From assembly GCA_015057035.1 (NCBI GenBank), contig SVFC01000005.1:1-64000 (forward strand): DNA of 64,000 nt, written 5' to 3'. This document shows positions 10,016 to 19,167 of this stretch, one piece after another. The notes below the pieces were generated by a model. That model did no database searches. It was given only the letters and a program-made list of their open reading frames with translations, and was not told the origin of the DNA. Made by a program: the position numbers and the translations under genes. Every line of letters begins with the position of its first letter. The first letter of the stretch is position 1. The DNA comes from Lachnospiraceae bacterium (GTDB lineage Bacteria > Bacillota > Clostridia > Lachnospirales > Lachnospiraceae).

Positions 10016-10663
10016 ATGAAAGCAGTGTTATTTGACTTAGATGGAACCTTGAGCAATTCCAAGGAAGGCATTACAAAGTGCGTACAGTACGCTTTGAAGC
10101 ATTTTGGAATTGAAGAGCCAGACAGAGATAAACTGGAGATTTTTATTGGACCACCATTGGTAGATAGTTTTATGAATTTTTATGGAATGAGTCTGGAGGA
10201 TGCCAAGATTGCTACAGCAAAATATCGTGAGCGATATACACCAATCGGTATTCATGAGGCATCAATGTATCCTGGAACCCGTGAATGTATCGAAGAATTA
10301 AAGAAACAGGGATATATCATTGGTATGGCTTCTTCTAAACCAGAAGAGTATTGTAGAATCATCTTGGAAGACTTTGGAATTCTGGATTTGTTTGATGATG
10401 TAGTTGGTGCAACTATGGATGGACGAATTGATTCCAAGGAAGAAGTTCTTATGGAGGTGTTCCGCAGATGGAGCCACTATGGCAAAGATGAAATGTGCCT
10501 GATTGGAGATTCCATCTATGATGTAGAGGGAGCCAATCTTGTAGGTATTCCTTGTATCGCAGTGTCATATGGATTTGGTGATGTAAAAGAAATGACAGAA
10601 GCTGGAGCGGTGGCTGTGATTGATAATCTGGTTGAACTTCCAGATGTGTTGAAAAAAATGTAG
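10016..10663 (+). CDS. HAD-superfamily hydrolase, phosphoglycolate phosphatase-like
   Basis: A 215-residue HAD phosphatase with all four motifs: DLDGTLSNS (nucleophile Asp near residue 7), ASSKPE (motif II Ser), Lys in the DSKEEVL region, and IGDSIYDVEGA (motif IV). The helical cap between residues ~15 and 85 is the subclass I type of the Gph/PpaX branch. The substrate cannot be told from sequence. It follows the folate operon by 61 bases and may serve metabolite repair. Confidence 0.85.
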   Translation: MKAVLFDLDGTLSNSKEGITKCVQYALKHFGIEEPDRDKLEIFIGPPLVDSFMNFYGMSLEDAKIATAKYRERYTPIGIHEASMYPGTRECIEELKKQGYIIGMASSKPEEYCRIILEDFGILDLFDDVVGATMDGRIDSKEEVLMEVFRRWSHYGKDEMCLIGDSIYDVEGANLVGIPCIAVSYGFGDVKEMTEAGAVAVIDNLVELPDVLKKM

Positions 10664-10701
10664 TATTTGTAATTGTTATGAGCTTGTTCCAAGAATATTA
10701 G

Positions 10702-11532
10702 ATGGAAATCTTGGAGCGGATGGAAAGGAATCTAAAATTGATAAAAAAATTTGGACTTGCATCAAAAATCTGGGATATCGCATATCCCGTTCTAATGTAT
10801 TATGCAGCGATTTCTATAGGAATTATATGTGCACAGCTGGTGTTCGGAGTAAGCAACGAGAGTTATATGCTTTGCAAAACCATTGGCAGCGTAGTGGCAC
10901 TGTTATATGTTTATACCGAGTACAAGCATGATCTGATGCTTCGTGGGGAATATGGTATAAAACCACAGTTTTCCTTGGGAAGATTTGTGAATCTGGTAGC
11001 GGTGATTGGGATTACAGTGTGTTTATCCATCGCATTGAATAACTTGATTTCCATGTCCCCACTGATAGATATGTCAGAAGAATTCCAGAATGCTAGTGAT
11101 GCGTTTTATGGAAGTAACATCTGGATGGAACTGTTGGGCTCGGCGTTAGTAACTCCATTATTAGAAGAATTATTACATAGAGGAGTAGTGTACAAACGCC
11201 TTCGACTGATGATGGGATTCGCACCGTCAGTGCTGGTATCTGCTCTTATTTTTGCTGCATTGCATTTTAATATTGTGCAGTTTACCTATGCATTTTTGCT
11301 TGGTATTGCCCTGGCGATTTTTGTAGAGAAAACTGGCAAGGTATATCCAGCAGTGATTGCTCATATGGTGGCAAATGGTATTGCTGTGATTCGCACGGAA
11401 ACAGGCTTTTTGATGGGTACAGTAGATAAAAGTGCATTTGCCTGGACCATCTCCGTGATACTATGTGTTGTTGGTGTCATTGGTTTGGTGTTATATGGAA
11501 TGTCTATTAATAGAAAAAGAGATAAAAGATAG
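10702..11532 (+). CDS. CPBP-family intramembrane metalloprotease
   Basis: A 276-residue integral membrane protein with about seven hydrophobic segments. The CPBP (CAAX protease / Rce1-like) motifs are clear: EELLHRGVVYKRL (EExxxR) near residue 155, FAALHFN (FxxxH) near 191, and a final IAHMVANG near 223. Members cleave in the membrane or act in peptide and bacteriocin self-protection; no bacteriocin genes lie nearby, so the role is open. The start at 10702 has only a weak RBS. Confidence 0.85.
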   Translation: MEILERMERNLKLIKKFGLASKIWDIAYPVLMYYAAISIGIICAQLVFGVSNESYMLCKTIGSVVALLYVYTEYKHDLMLRGEYGIKPQFSLGRFVNLVAVIGITVCLSIALNNLISMSPLIDMSEEFQNASDAFYGSNIWMELLGSALVTPLLEELLHRGVVYKRLRLMMGFAPSVLVSALIFAALHFNIVQFTYAFLLGIALAIFVEKTGKVYPAVIAHMVANGIAVIRTETGFLMGTVDKSAFAWTISVILCVVGVIGLVLYGMSINRKRDKR

Positions 11533-11549
11533 AGAAGGATGTAAATAGA

Positions 11550-12335
11550 ATGTCAAAGATTGTATTTTTTGATATAGATGGAACTATCTGGGATTGGGAT
11601 ACCAATATTCCGGAAAGCACGATTACAGCAATTAGACAGCTTCGTGCCAATGGGCATAAGGCGTTTATTTGCAGTGGACGTTCCAGAGGAAATATTTGTG
11701 CACCAAAATTATTCGATGTAGGATTCGATGGTGTGATTGCTGCCTGTGGCAATCATGTGGAGATGGACGGAAAGATTCTTTATGAAAAACTCTTAGAGCC
11801 AGCCCTTGTTCATAAGGTTATTGAAGTCTGCGAAGCGAATGGAATGCCGGTGGTATTGGAAGGGCCTGTAAAGCATTTCTTTAGTGAGACTGGTTTTGAG
11901 GACGATCCATATATGGATTATCTGATTAAAGATATGGGAGAGCGTGCCCGCTTCTTACAGGAATATACCGATGATGTGCATATCAACAAATTTTCCGCAG
12001 ATGTGCTGCCGCAGACGAACTATGAAGCAATCAAAGAGGCTTTGCAAGATGAGTTTGATTTTATGATGCATGATGCAGTAGTGCTGGAATGTACTCCAAA
12101 GGGAACATCTAAAGCGACAGGGATTGAATGGCTGTGTAACCATCTTGGGGTTGCAAAAGAGGATACCTATGCCATTGGCGACAGCATCAATGATATGGAG
12201 ATGCTGCAGAGTGTAGGACATGGCATTGCAATGGGCAATGCTACTCAGGTGGCGAAGGATGTGGCAGAGTATGTGACAACAGATATTCATGAAGATGGAA
12301 TTATGAATGCTTTGAAGCATTATAATCTTATCTGA
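11550..12335 (+). CDS. Cof-type HAD-IIB hydrolase
   Basis: A 261-residue HAD phosphatase of the Cof/YidA class: nucleophile motif FFDIDGTIWDW near residue 6, motif II FICSGRSRG near 38, a large C2-type cap in the middle, the Lys in CTPKGTSKATGIEWL and motif IV AIGDSINDMEML near 208. Such enzymes remove phosphate from sugar phosphates or flavin and pyridoxal cofactors. It follows the CPBP gene by 17 bases with RBS AGAAGGA. Confidence 0.88.
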   Translation: MSKIVFFDIDGTIWDWDTNIPESTITAIRQLRANGHKAFICSGRSRGNICAPKLFDVGFDGVIAACGNHVEMDGKILYEKLLEPALVHKVIEVCEANGMPVVLEGPVKHFFSETGFEDDPYMDYLIKDMGERARFLQEYTDDVHINKFSADVLPQTNYEAIKEALQDEFDFMMHDAVVLECTPKGTSKATGIEWLCNHLGVAKEDTYAIGDSINDMEMLQSVGHGIAMGNATQVAKDVAEYVTTDIHEDGIMNALKHYNLI

Positions 12336-12412
12336 TCTGGAAAAGAATTGTGAGTTTATAAACATTTAAGAATTATGCCAACCCTTGATTTTACTTGGAA
12401 AAATAGAATTTA

Positions 12413-12439
12413 TTAGCACTCTGATAAAAAGAGTGCTAA
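12413..12439 (+). promoter_or_regulatory. CIRCE operator (HrcA binding site)
   Basis: A perfect match to the CIRCE consensus: arms TTAGCACTC and GAGTGCTAA separated by exactly nine bases. It lies in front of groES-groEL and so should allow HrcA repression relieved by heat stress. No hrcA gene lies in the window. Confidence 0.97.
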
Positions 12440-12446
12440 TTTTCTG

Positions 12447-12475
12447 TTGACTTTTATTTTTTCTAGTAATATTAT
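12447..12475 (+). promoter_or_regulatory. Candidate sigma-A promoter for groESL
   Basis: TTGACT at 12447-12452 and TATTAT at 12470-12475 are separated by 17 bases. It begins 8 bases after CIRCE, so CIRCE lies upstream of the -35 box instead of at the transcription start. Confidence 0.7.
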
Positions 12476-12543
12476 CTATACTAGAGCAATAAATTGATAA
12501 GAAAAGACTTTTTCGTCTTTACATAAAAAGGAGGAATTTTAAG

Positions 12544-12831
12544 ATGAAATTATCACCACTTACAGACAGAGTTGTGTTAAAACAGTTAGAAGCTGAAGAA
12601 ACTACCAAGTCTGGTATTATTTTAACCGCATCTGCACAGGAAAAACCACAGGAAGCAGAAGTTATCGCAGTTGGTCCTGGCGGAATGGTTGACGGCAAAG
12701 AAATCGTAATGCAGGTAAAAGTAGGACAGAAGGTTATCTATTCTAAATATGCTGGCACAGAAGTAAAACTTGATGGACAGGAATATATTATTGTTCGTCA
12801 GAACGACATTCTCGCTGTTGTAGAAGATTAA
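12544..12831 (+). CDS. groES: Co-chaperonin GroES
   Basis: A 95-residue heptameric lid for GroEL. It opens with LSPLTDRVVLKQLEAEE and shows the conserved TKSGIILTASAQEKPQ mobile loop, VIAVGPGG, the VGQKVIYSKYAGTEVK segment and a final NDILAVVE. RBS AAGGAGG precedes the ATG. Controlled with groEL by the CIRCE site upstream. Confidence 0.97.
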   Translation: MKLSPLTDRVVLKQLEAEETTKSGIILTASAQEKPQEAEVIAVGPGGMVDGKEIVMQVKVGQKVIYSKYAGTEVKLDGQEYIIVRQNDILAVVED

Positions 12832-12874
12832 TTTTGAAAATTCGGGCATTGCCCTAAGAATAGGAGTAATTTAA

Positions 12875-14497
<1,623 letters not shown>

Positions 14498-14525
14498 TCA
14501 AGCTATTTAGCCTAGACAAGAAGAG

Positions 14526-14560
14526 ACACTATATGGTATCTTTACCATATAGTGTTTTTT
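14526..14560 (+). terminator. Intrinsic terminator after groEL
   Basis: A 13-bp stem (ACACTATATGGTA / TACCATATAGTGT) with a short TCTT loop and a T tail. The next small gene starts only 17 bases later. Confidence 0.9.
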
Positions 14561-14576
14561 GATGAAGGAGAGCAAA

Positions 14577-14849
14577 ATGAAAAAAGCAAAACAGATTTTA
14601 GCAATCTTAGGAATTGTATTAATCTTAGGAATCAACATATTATTGGTTGTGTCAGCATTTGGTGCAACAGAAGATAATACCAACATCTTTAATGCAGCTA
14701 TCGTAACTGTAATCTTAGTTCCAGTGTTATTATGGATTTATCTGTATATTTTCAAGTTAATCAAGAAAAATGCAGAGGACAAGCAGGCGAAGGCAGAAGA
14801 ATTACTGAGCAAAGAAGAAACTCAGGAAGAAGTGGATGACGTAGAATAA
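14577..14849 (+). CDS. Small two-span membrane protein, unknown function
   Basis: A 90-residue protein: a short basic N-terminus, a hydrophobic span at about 7-27, a polar link (ATEDNTN), a second span at about 40-62, then a highly charged tail (KKNAEDKQAKAEELL and an acidic end). I start it at the ATG at 14577 with AAGGAGAG upstream; an earlier in-frame TTG falls inside the groEL terminator. I do not recognise the family. The position directly after a terminator suggests low read-through expression or a promoter I cannot see. Confidence 0.7.
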   Translation: MKKAKQILAILGIVLILGINILLVVSAFGATEDNTNIFNAAIVTVILVPVLLWIYLYIFKLIKKNAEDKQAKAEELLSKEETQEEVDDVE

Positions 14850-14854
14850 AAGAC

Positions 14855-14884
14855 TTGTAAACTATACATGTTTTTTGATATACT
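14855..14884 (+). promoter_or_regulatory. Candidate promoter for the SEC-C gene
   Basis: TTGTAA and TATACT separated by 18 bases, 67 bases before the start codon at 14951. Confidence 0.5.
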
Positions 14885-14950
14885 ATATGTCACGCAGGGC
14901 GAATTATACGCCTTAAAATAAATACTTGATTAGAAAAGGTGGATGATCAA

Positions 14951-15451
14951 ATGGCATTATTAAAAGAATGGCATAAAATTGCTTATAATGAAAAAATGGA
15001 CCAGGGAGAAATGCAGAGATTTTGGGCAGATTACTTCTTAAAAGAACAGGGCGTATATGAACAGTTATTAACTACTCCAGATGAAGTTGTTTCTGGAACA
15101 GTAAAAGAACTTGCTGAAAAGTATAACCTTTCTCTTATGGAAATGACAGGTTTCCTAGATGGAATCAATGATTGCCTTGTAACTCCAAACCCAATCGAAG
15201 AGATGGAAGAAGATACAGTTGTTAGCCTTGGATTTGATAAAGCTAAATTATACAAAGGTATGGTTGCTGCCAATGCAGAATGGCTTTACGGACTTCCAAT
15301 GTGGGATGATATCTTTGACAAAGAGACACAGAAGGCTCTTTACTTAGAACAGAAGAAGTCAGGAACTGTAGTAGTAGGCAAGAAGGTTGGACGTAACGAT
15401 CCATGTCCATGTGGATCAGGCCGCAAGTACAAACAGTGCTGTGGTAAATAA
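14951..15451 (+). CDS. SEC-C metal-binding domain protein
   Basis: A 166-residue cytosolic protein ending in the zinc-binding SEC-C motif ([18 protein letters not shown]), the same element found at the end of SecA. The N-terminal ~140 residues are helical and acidic and resemble small clostridial SEC-C proteins of unknown role. Start chosen at the ATG at 14951, eight bases after AGGTGG; the GTG at 14939 lies on that RBS. Monocistronic: own promoter upstream and terminator downstream. Confidence 0.85.
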   Translation: MALLKEWHKIAYNEKMDQGEMQRFWADYFLKEQGVYEQLLTTPDEVVSGTVKELAEKYNLSLMEMTGFLDGINDCLVTPNPIEEMEEDTVVSLGFDKAKLYKGMVAANAEWLYGLPMWDDIFDKETQKALYLEQKKSGTVVVGKKVGRNDPCPCGSGRKYKQCCGK

Positions 15452-15470
15452 TTATTCTTAAGAGTAGATA

Positions 15471-15514
15471 ACACATCATAAATTGGTAAAATTCGGTTTG
15501 TGATGTGTTTTTTA
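15471..15514 (+). terminator. Intrinsic terminator after the SEC-C gene
   Basis: Stem ACACATCATAAA / TTTGTGATGTGT (one G-U pair) with a 14-base loop, then six T. It shows that the ATG at 15500 is not the start of the next gene. Confidence 0.85.
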
Positions 15515-15532
15515 TTGGTTGGAGATAGTGCA

Positions 15533-16105
15533 ATGAATAAGTTACTGGAATTGTTTTTAACATTTGTAAAAATTGGTGCATTTACCTTTGGCGGTGGATA
15601 TGCCATGATTTCCATCATTGAAGATAATTGTGTGGAGAAGAAAAAGTGGATTACCCACGATGAAATGATGGATATTACTGTGATTGCAGAATCCACACCG
15701 GGACCAATTGCCATTAATTGCGCAACTTTTGTGGGACACAAAATCGCAGGCCTTGCTGGTGCGGTTTGTGCAACTTTGGGAGTTGTATTGCCATCATTTT
15801 TAATCATATTTGTAATATCGTCATTTTTAGATAATTTCTTGGAGATAGAGATTATAGCGAAAGCTTTCTACGGAATCAAAGTTGCAGTAGGTGTTCTAAT
15901 TTTGGATGCAGGGATTAAGATGTTTAAGAAAATGTCAAAGAAGATTTTTCCAAGAGTGATTATGGCGCTTTCCTGTATCACTATGTTTTTTGTGCAGATG
16001 TTTGCAATCAAATTTTCTGCAATTAGTTTGATGCTTATTGCAGGAGCAGTTGGACTTGTGGCCTTTTTGATTCAGGGAAGGAAGAAGGAGGTAAGCGTAG
16101 AATGA
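15533..16105 (+). CDS. Chromate transporter-family protein, first half
   Basis: A 190-residue membrane protein of the CHR family, short form. It carries the hallmark FGGGYAMI near residue 20 and AESTPGPIAINCATFVG near 52, with about five hydrophobic segments. Short CHR proteins are encoded in adjacent pairs that together equal one full ChrA; the second half follows with a 4-base overlap. Start at the ATG at 15533 (GGAG eight bases upstream), because the earlier ATG at 15500 lies in a terminator. Natural substrate is uncertain; chromate export is only the family name. Confidence 0.87.
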   Translation: MNKLLELFLTFVKIGAFTFGGGYAMISIIEDNCVEKKKWITHDEMMDITVIAESTPGPIAINCATFVGHKIAGLAGAVCATLGVVLPSFLIIFVISSFLDNFLEIEIIAKAFYGIKVAVGVLILDAGIKMFKKMSKKIFPRVIMALSCITMFFVQMFAIKFSAISLMLIAGAVGLVAFLIQGRKKEVSVE

Positions 16106-16668
16106 TTTATTTAGAATTATTGGTTGCTTTTCTTCAGGTAGGACTTTTTTCTTTTGGGGGCGCATATGGGGCAATCCCATTGATTCGAGATGTTGTATTG
16201 TCCAATGGATGGATGGACGAAGAAATGCTTACATATATGATTGCAGTAAGCGAAAGTACACCAGGGCCGATTATGGTGAATCTGGCGACTTATGTAGGGA
16301 ATACACAGGGAGGAATTCTAGGTGCAATTGTAGCAACTACAGGCGTTGTGTTACCTTCTTTCATTATTATATCTATAATTACTGTATTGTTGAAAAATGT
16401 GGTGAAAAATCCGTTTTTTCAGGCAGTGCTCCGAGGATTAAAGCCATGTGTGATTGGAATTATTCTTGCCACAGGACTTTATATGATTGTAAGCACCTGT
16501 ACAGTTATAGAAGAGAGCATAAAATTAGATTTACGGGCGGGCATTATTCTAGTGCTTTTGATAGGGATTAAGAGTGTGTACAGGCAAGTTACGAAAAAGA
16601 AGTTTTCGTCAATTATGCTAATTCTATTATCTGCTATAGTTGGCGTGGTTGTTTTAAGTATGATATAG
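16102..16668 (+). CDS. Chromate transporter-family protein, second half
   Basis: A 188-residue partner of the preceding protein. The same CHR motifs recur: FSFGGAYGAIPLI near residue 15 and VSESTPGPIMVNLATYVG near 48, followed by hydrophobic segments. The ATGA overlap with the first half and the AAGGAGG site imply coupled translation and a heteromeric transporter with antiparallel halves, as proposed for this family. Confidence 0.87.
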   Translation: MIYLELLVAFLQVGLFSFGGAYGAIPLIRDVVLSNGWMDEEMLTYMIAVSESTPGPIMVNLATYVGNTQGGILGAIVATTGVVLPSFIIISIITVLLKNVVKNPFFQAVLRGLKPCVIGIILATGLYMIVSTCTVIEESIKLDLRAGIILVLLIGIKSVYRQVTKKKFSSIMLILLSAIVGVVVLSMI

Positions 16669-16688
16669 AAAGGTGAAGGTGGAGTACT

Positions 16689-17093
16689 ATGAATATTTTA
16701 ATTATTGATGGACAAGGTGGTCAATTAGGCAGCCAGTTAGTAAAAGGGATTATGGCAAATTGCAAAGACGCGAGAATCACTGCTGTTGGAACTAATGCAG
16801 TGGCAACAGGCGCAATGTTAAAGGCTGGTGCTCATCAGGCTGCTACAGGGGAAAACCCAGTTATTGTTGCATGCAGAAAAGCAGATGTCATTGTAGGACC
16901 AATTGGGATAGTGATTGCTGATTCCTTATTTGGTGAGGTTACACCAAAGATGGCGGTTGCGGTAGGGCAGGCTGATGCAGTAAGAATCCTTCTTCCTGTG
17001 AATAAATGTGATAATCTTGTAGCAGGTGTGACAGATTTATCCATGACAACCTTGATAGAAGATGTGATTAAAAAAATCAAGGAAATTGCGTAA
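16689..17093 (+). CDS. DUF3842 family protein
   Basis: A 134-residue protein matching the clostridial DUF3842 family, whose members begin with a Rossmann-like IDGQGGQLGSQLVK and contain GTNAVATGAMLKAGA and ADVIVGPIGIV. The glycine-rich N-terminus suggests nucleotide binding, but no reaction is known. It follows the transporter pair by 20 bases with RBS GAAGGTGGAG and may be co-transcribed. Confidence 0.8.
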   Translation: MNILIIDGQGGQLGSQLVKGIMANCKDARITAVGTNAVATGAMLKAGAHQAATGENPVIVACRKADVIVGPIGIVIADSLFGEVTPKMAVAVGQADAVRILLPVNKCDNLVAGVTDLSMTTLIEDVIKKIKEIA

Positions 17094-17101
17094 TATATTC
17101 C

Positions 17102-17130
17102 TTGCTATTTTTATAAAAGAATGCTATTAT
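17102..17130 (+). promoter_or_regulatory. Candidate sigma-A promoter for the ECF S-component gene
   Basis: TTGCTA at 17102 and TATTAT at 17125-17130 with a 17-base spacer. Transcription would start near 17137, giving a leader of about 143 bases. Confidence 0.6.
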
Positions 17131-17136
17131 TAACGA

Positions 17137-17259
17137 GTCGTTCAGAAGTTCGATATAAAAGACAGAAGTCTATAAGGATTTTTATTATACGAATATTTAT
17201 GAGATCAATACTAAGAAGGTGTTGCTATGTTCCCAGAAGGGAAGAGTACACCTTTTTTT
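17137..17259 (+). promoter_or_regulatory. Structured leader ending in a terminator (candidate riboswitch or attenuator)
   Basis: Between the promoter and the gene lie a long-range helix (17149-17158 with 17185-17193, one bulge) enclosing a small hairpin (AGAC/GTCT at 17160-17171), then a terminator hairpin (AAGGTGT/ACACCTT, 17216-17254, with an inner TTCCC/GGGAA stem) and a T run. The terminator sits only 20 bases before the start codon, as in transcriptional attenuation. I could not match it to a known riboswitch class. Confidence 0.55.
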
Positions 17260-17279
17260 ATTGCTGAAAGGAACTATTT

Positions 17280-17810
17280 ATGAAAAAAAACGACATTAAG
17301 AAATTAACCTTATCCGCTATGTTCTTAGCTTTGGCACTGGTTATGCCATTTCTAACAGGACAGATTCCACAGATTGGAGCAATGCTTTGCCCGATGCACA
17401 TTCCAGTATTGTTGTGTGGCTTCTTCTGTGGTGGGCCATGGGGACTTTTGGTGGGCTTTGTCGCACCGGTTTTGCGTTCCATAATTTTTGGAATGCCACC
17501 AATGTTTCCAAAGGCAATCTGTATGGCATTTGAACTTGCAACCTACGGACTCGTTTCTGGATTATTACATAAGGTATTGCCAAAGAAAAAATGGACCGTG
17601 TATGTGTCATTGATTCTTGCTATGATTGCAGGACGTGTTGTGTGGGGACTTGCAATGCTTATCTGTATGGGATTTGATGTAACCAAGTTCGGCGCATCTG
17701 CATTTATCTCAGGAGCACTATTGAACGCAATCCCAGGAATCATCGTTCAGTTAGTATTAATTCCAATTCTTGTAATCGTATTGGAAAAATACGTCAAGAG
17801 AGAAGAGTAA
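17280..17810 (+). CDS. ECF transporter S component (vitamin or cofactor uptake)
   Basis: A 176-residue membrane protein with about six hydrophobic segments and the features of ECF substrate-binding components: basic start, LSAMFLALALVMPF near residue 11, and MLCPMHIPVLLCGFFCG near 34. The run LRSIIFGMPPMFPKAICMAFEL resembles S components annotated as pantothenate-like, but I cannot fix the substrate. It would use a shared EcfA/EcfA'/EcfT module encoded elsewhere. It stands alone behind its own promoter and leader terminator, as expected for a gene controlled by its ligand. Confidence 0.8.
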   Translation: MKKNDIKKLTLSAMFLALALVMPFLTGQIPQIGAMLCPMHIPVLLCGFFCGGPWGLLVGFVAPVLRSIIFGMPPMFPKAICMAFELATYGLVSGLLHKVLPKKKWTVYVSLILAMIAGRVVWGLAMLICMGFDVTKFGASAFISGALLNAIPGIIVQLVLIPILVIVLEKYVKREE

Positions 17811-17817
17811 CTTGTAC

Positions 17818-17874
17818 TTGACCAGAAAAAAATATATGATATACTAATAGTAGTTAGTCTAGACTAACTACTAT
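17818..17874 (+). promoter_or_regulatory. Promoter with overlapping 28-bp palindrome (metalloregulator-type operator candidate)
   Basis: TTGACC at 17818-17823 and TATACT at 17840-17845 are 16 bases apart. A perfect palindrome with no spacer begins two bases later (17847-17874; half-site ATAGTAGTTAGTCT) and covers the expected start of transcription. The core TTAGTCTAGACTAA is reminiscent of DtxR/MntR-type sites. It is followed by TTTTT, so it could also terminate transcription from the preceding gene. Confidence 0.6.
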
Positions 17875-17950
17875 TTTTGTTTAATTCAAACGAAGCGTAT
17901 CTGAGGAAACATAAACACAGGTTAGCATACAGTATATAGGAGGGCATTTT

Positions 17951-18784
17951 ATGGAAAATATATTAGTAGCATTTGGATTAACCCTCATAGCGGGTTTAAG
18001 TACTGGAATCGGTAGCGTAATTGCATTTTTTGCAAAAAAAACAAATAAGAAGTTCTTGTCAGTAAGTTTAGGATTTTCGGCAGGTGTAATGATTTTTGTG
18101 TCCATGATTGAAATATATCAAAAAGCACAGGATGCCTTGGTGGCGGATTTAGGAGATAAACCAGGAGCGTGGCTGACGGCCATTGCTTTTTTCGGTGGGA
18201 TTTTTCTGATTGCTATTATAGACAAATTGATTCCTTCCGCAGAAAATCCACATGAGCCAAGTAATGTCTTGGCTGATTGTGAAAGCTGTGGAGATTGCGA
18301 AGTGTGTGTGAAAGAGCGCAAGAAAGAAAAAAATAAATTAATGCGAATGGGTGTGTTTACTGCCCTTGCGATTGCGATACATAACTTCCCAGAGGGAATG
18401 GCAACCTTTGTATCAGCATTGCAGGAACCAGAGCTGGCAATCCCAATCGTTGCAGCTATTGCGATTCATAATATTCCAGAAGGAATCTCAGTATCAGTTC
18501 CAATCTATCAGGCTACAGGATCCCGTAAGAGAGCATTTCTTTATTCTTTGTTGTCAGGTCTTGCGGAACCAATTGGAGCATTGGTAGGATGGTTAATTCT
18601 AGTTCCGATTATGAGTGATGCAGTATATGGAATCATTTTTGCAGGAGTAGCAGGGATCATGGTGTTTATTTCTGTTGATGAGCTTTTGCCATCTGCAAGG
18701 GAGTATGGAGAACATCATTTGTCTATCTATGGAATGATTTCTGGCATGATGGTAATGGCTGTAAGCTTGTTGTTATTTATGTAG
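17951..18784 (+). CDS. zupT: ZIP-family metal transporter (ZupT-like)
   Basis: A 277-residue membrane importer of zinc, iron or manganese. It has about eight hydrophobic segments. The metal-site signatures are in place: [17 protein letters not shown] near residue 139 and [18 protein letters not shown] near 173, both with the HNxPEG core. The cytosolic loop between spans III and IV has a short Cys-rich stretch ([10 protein letters not shown], near 112), which may bind metal. RBS GGAGG precedes the ATG. The palindromic site at the promoter suggests metal-dependent repression. Confidence 0.9.
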   Translation: MENILVAFGLTLIAGLSTGIGSVIAFFAKKTNKKFLSVSLGFSAGVMIFVSMIEIYQKAQDALVADLGDKPGAWLTAIAFFGGIFLIAIIDKLIPSAENPHEPSNVLADCESCGDCEVCVKERKKEKNKLMRMGVFTALAIAIHNFPEGMATFVSALQEPELAIPIVAAIAIHNIPEGISVSVPIYQATGSRKRAFLYSLLSGLAEPIGALVGWLILVPIMSDAVYGIIFAGVAGIMVFISVDELLPSAREYGEHHLSIYGMISGMMVMAVSLLLFM

Positions 18785-18798
18785 AGATAAAATTTTGC

Positions 18799-18827
18799 TT
18801 TACAAATTCTAAAAAATGGAATACAAT
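18799..18827 (+). promoter_or_regulatory. Candidate sigma-A promoter of the thrS T-box unit
   Basis: TTTACA at 18799 and TACAAT at 18822-18827 with a 17-base spacer, just before the T-box leader. Confidence 0.6.
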
Positions 18828-18833
18828 ATATCA

Positions 18834-19107
18834 AGATTTAAATAATCGAAAAACGTTGATGAGAAGAGTACGTTGTGAACGTGTACCAGAGAAAGACGCC
18901 ATAGCAATGCTATGTGGTGCGAGCGTCCTTACAAAGAAGCAGCCGAAGACCACCTCAGAGTGACCCCAATCCGGTCCGGCAGACACCGTTATCGTCAGAA
19001 TGAGACTTGTTTTCAGAGTAGTTGTGAAAATGAGTGAATTTGGGTGGAACCACGATTATGTTTAGTCGTCCCAGATGCAACTAATGTTGTATCTGGGACT
19101 TTTTTTC
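18834..19107 (+). ncRNA. T-box riboswitch leader of thrS
   Basis: The T-box sequence TGGGTGGAACCACG is at 19041-19054. Its antiterminator partner (TCGTCCC, 19066-19072) is shared with the terminator stem GTCCCAGAT/ATCTGGGAC (19068-19099), followed by seven or more T. The upstream region has a stem I with an AG-bulge-like CCAGAGA and an AGTA element. Two adjacent ACC threonine codons (18949-18951, 18952-18954) are candidate specifiers. Uncharged tRNA-Thr should favour read-through into thrS. Confidence 0.93.
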
Positions 19108-19167
19108 ATTTTATGGATTAATCAACCAGATACAAGAAAACATTTGTATAGGAAAAGGAGAAAGAAA

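Noticed and set aside
16209-16571. A 120-codon + strand frame inside the second chromate transporter gene
   Set aside because: It overlaps a gene with clear family motifs, has no RBS and gives a Cys/Tyr-rich sequence with no recognisable pattern.
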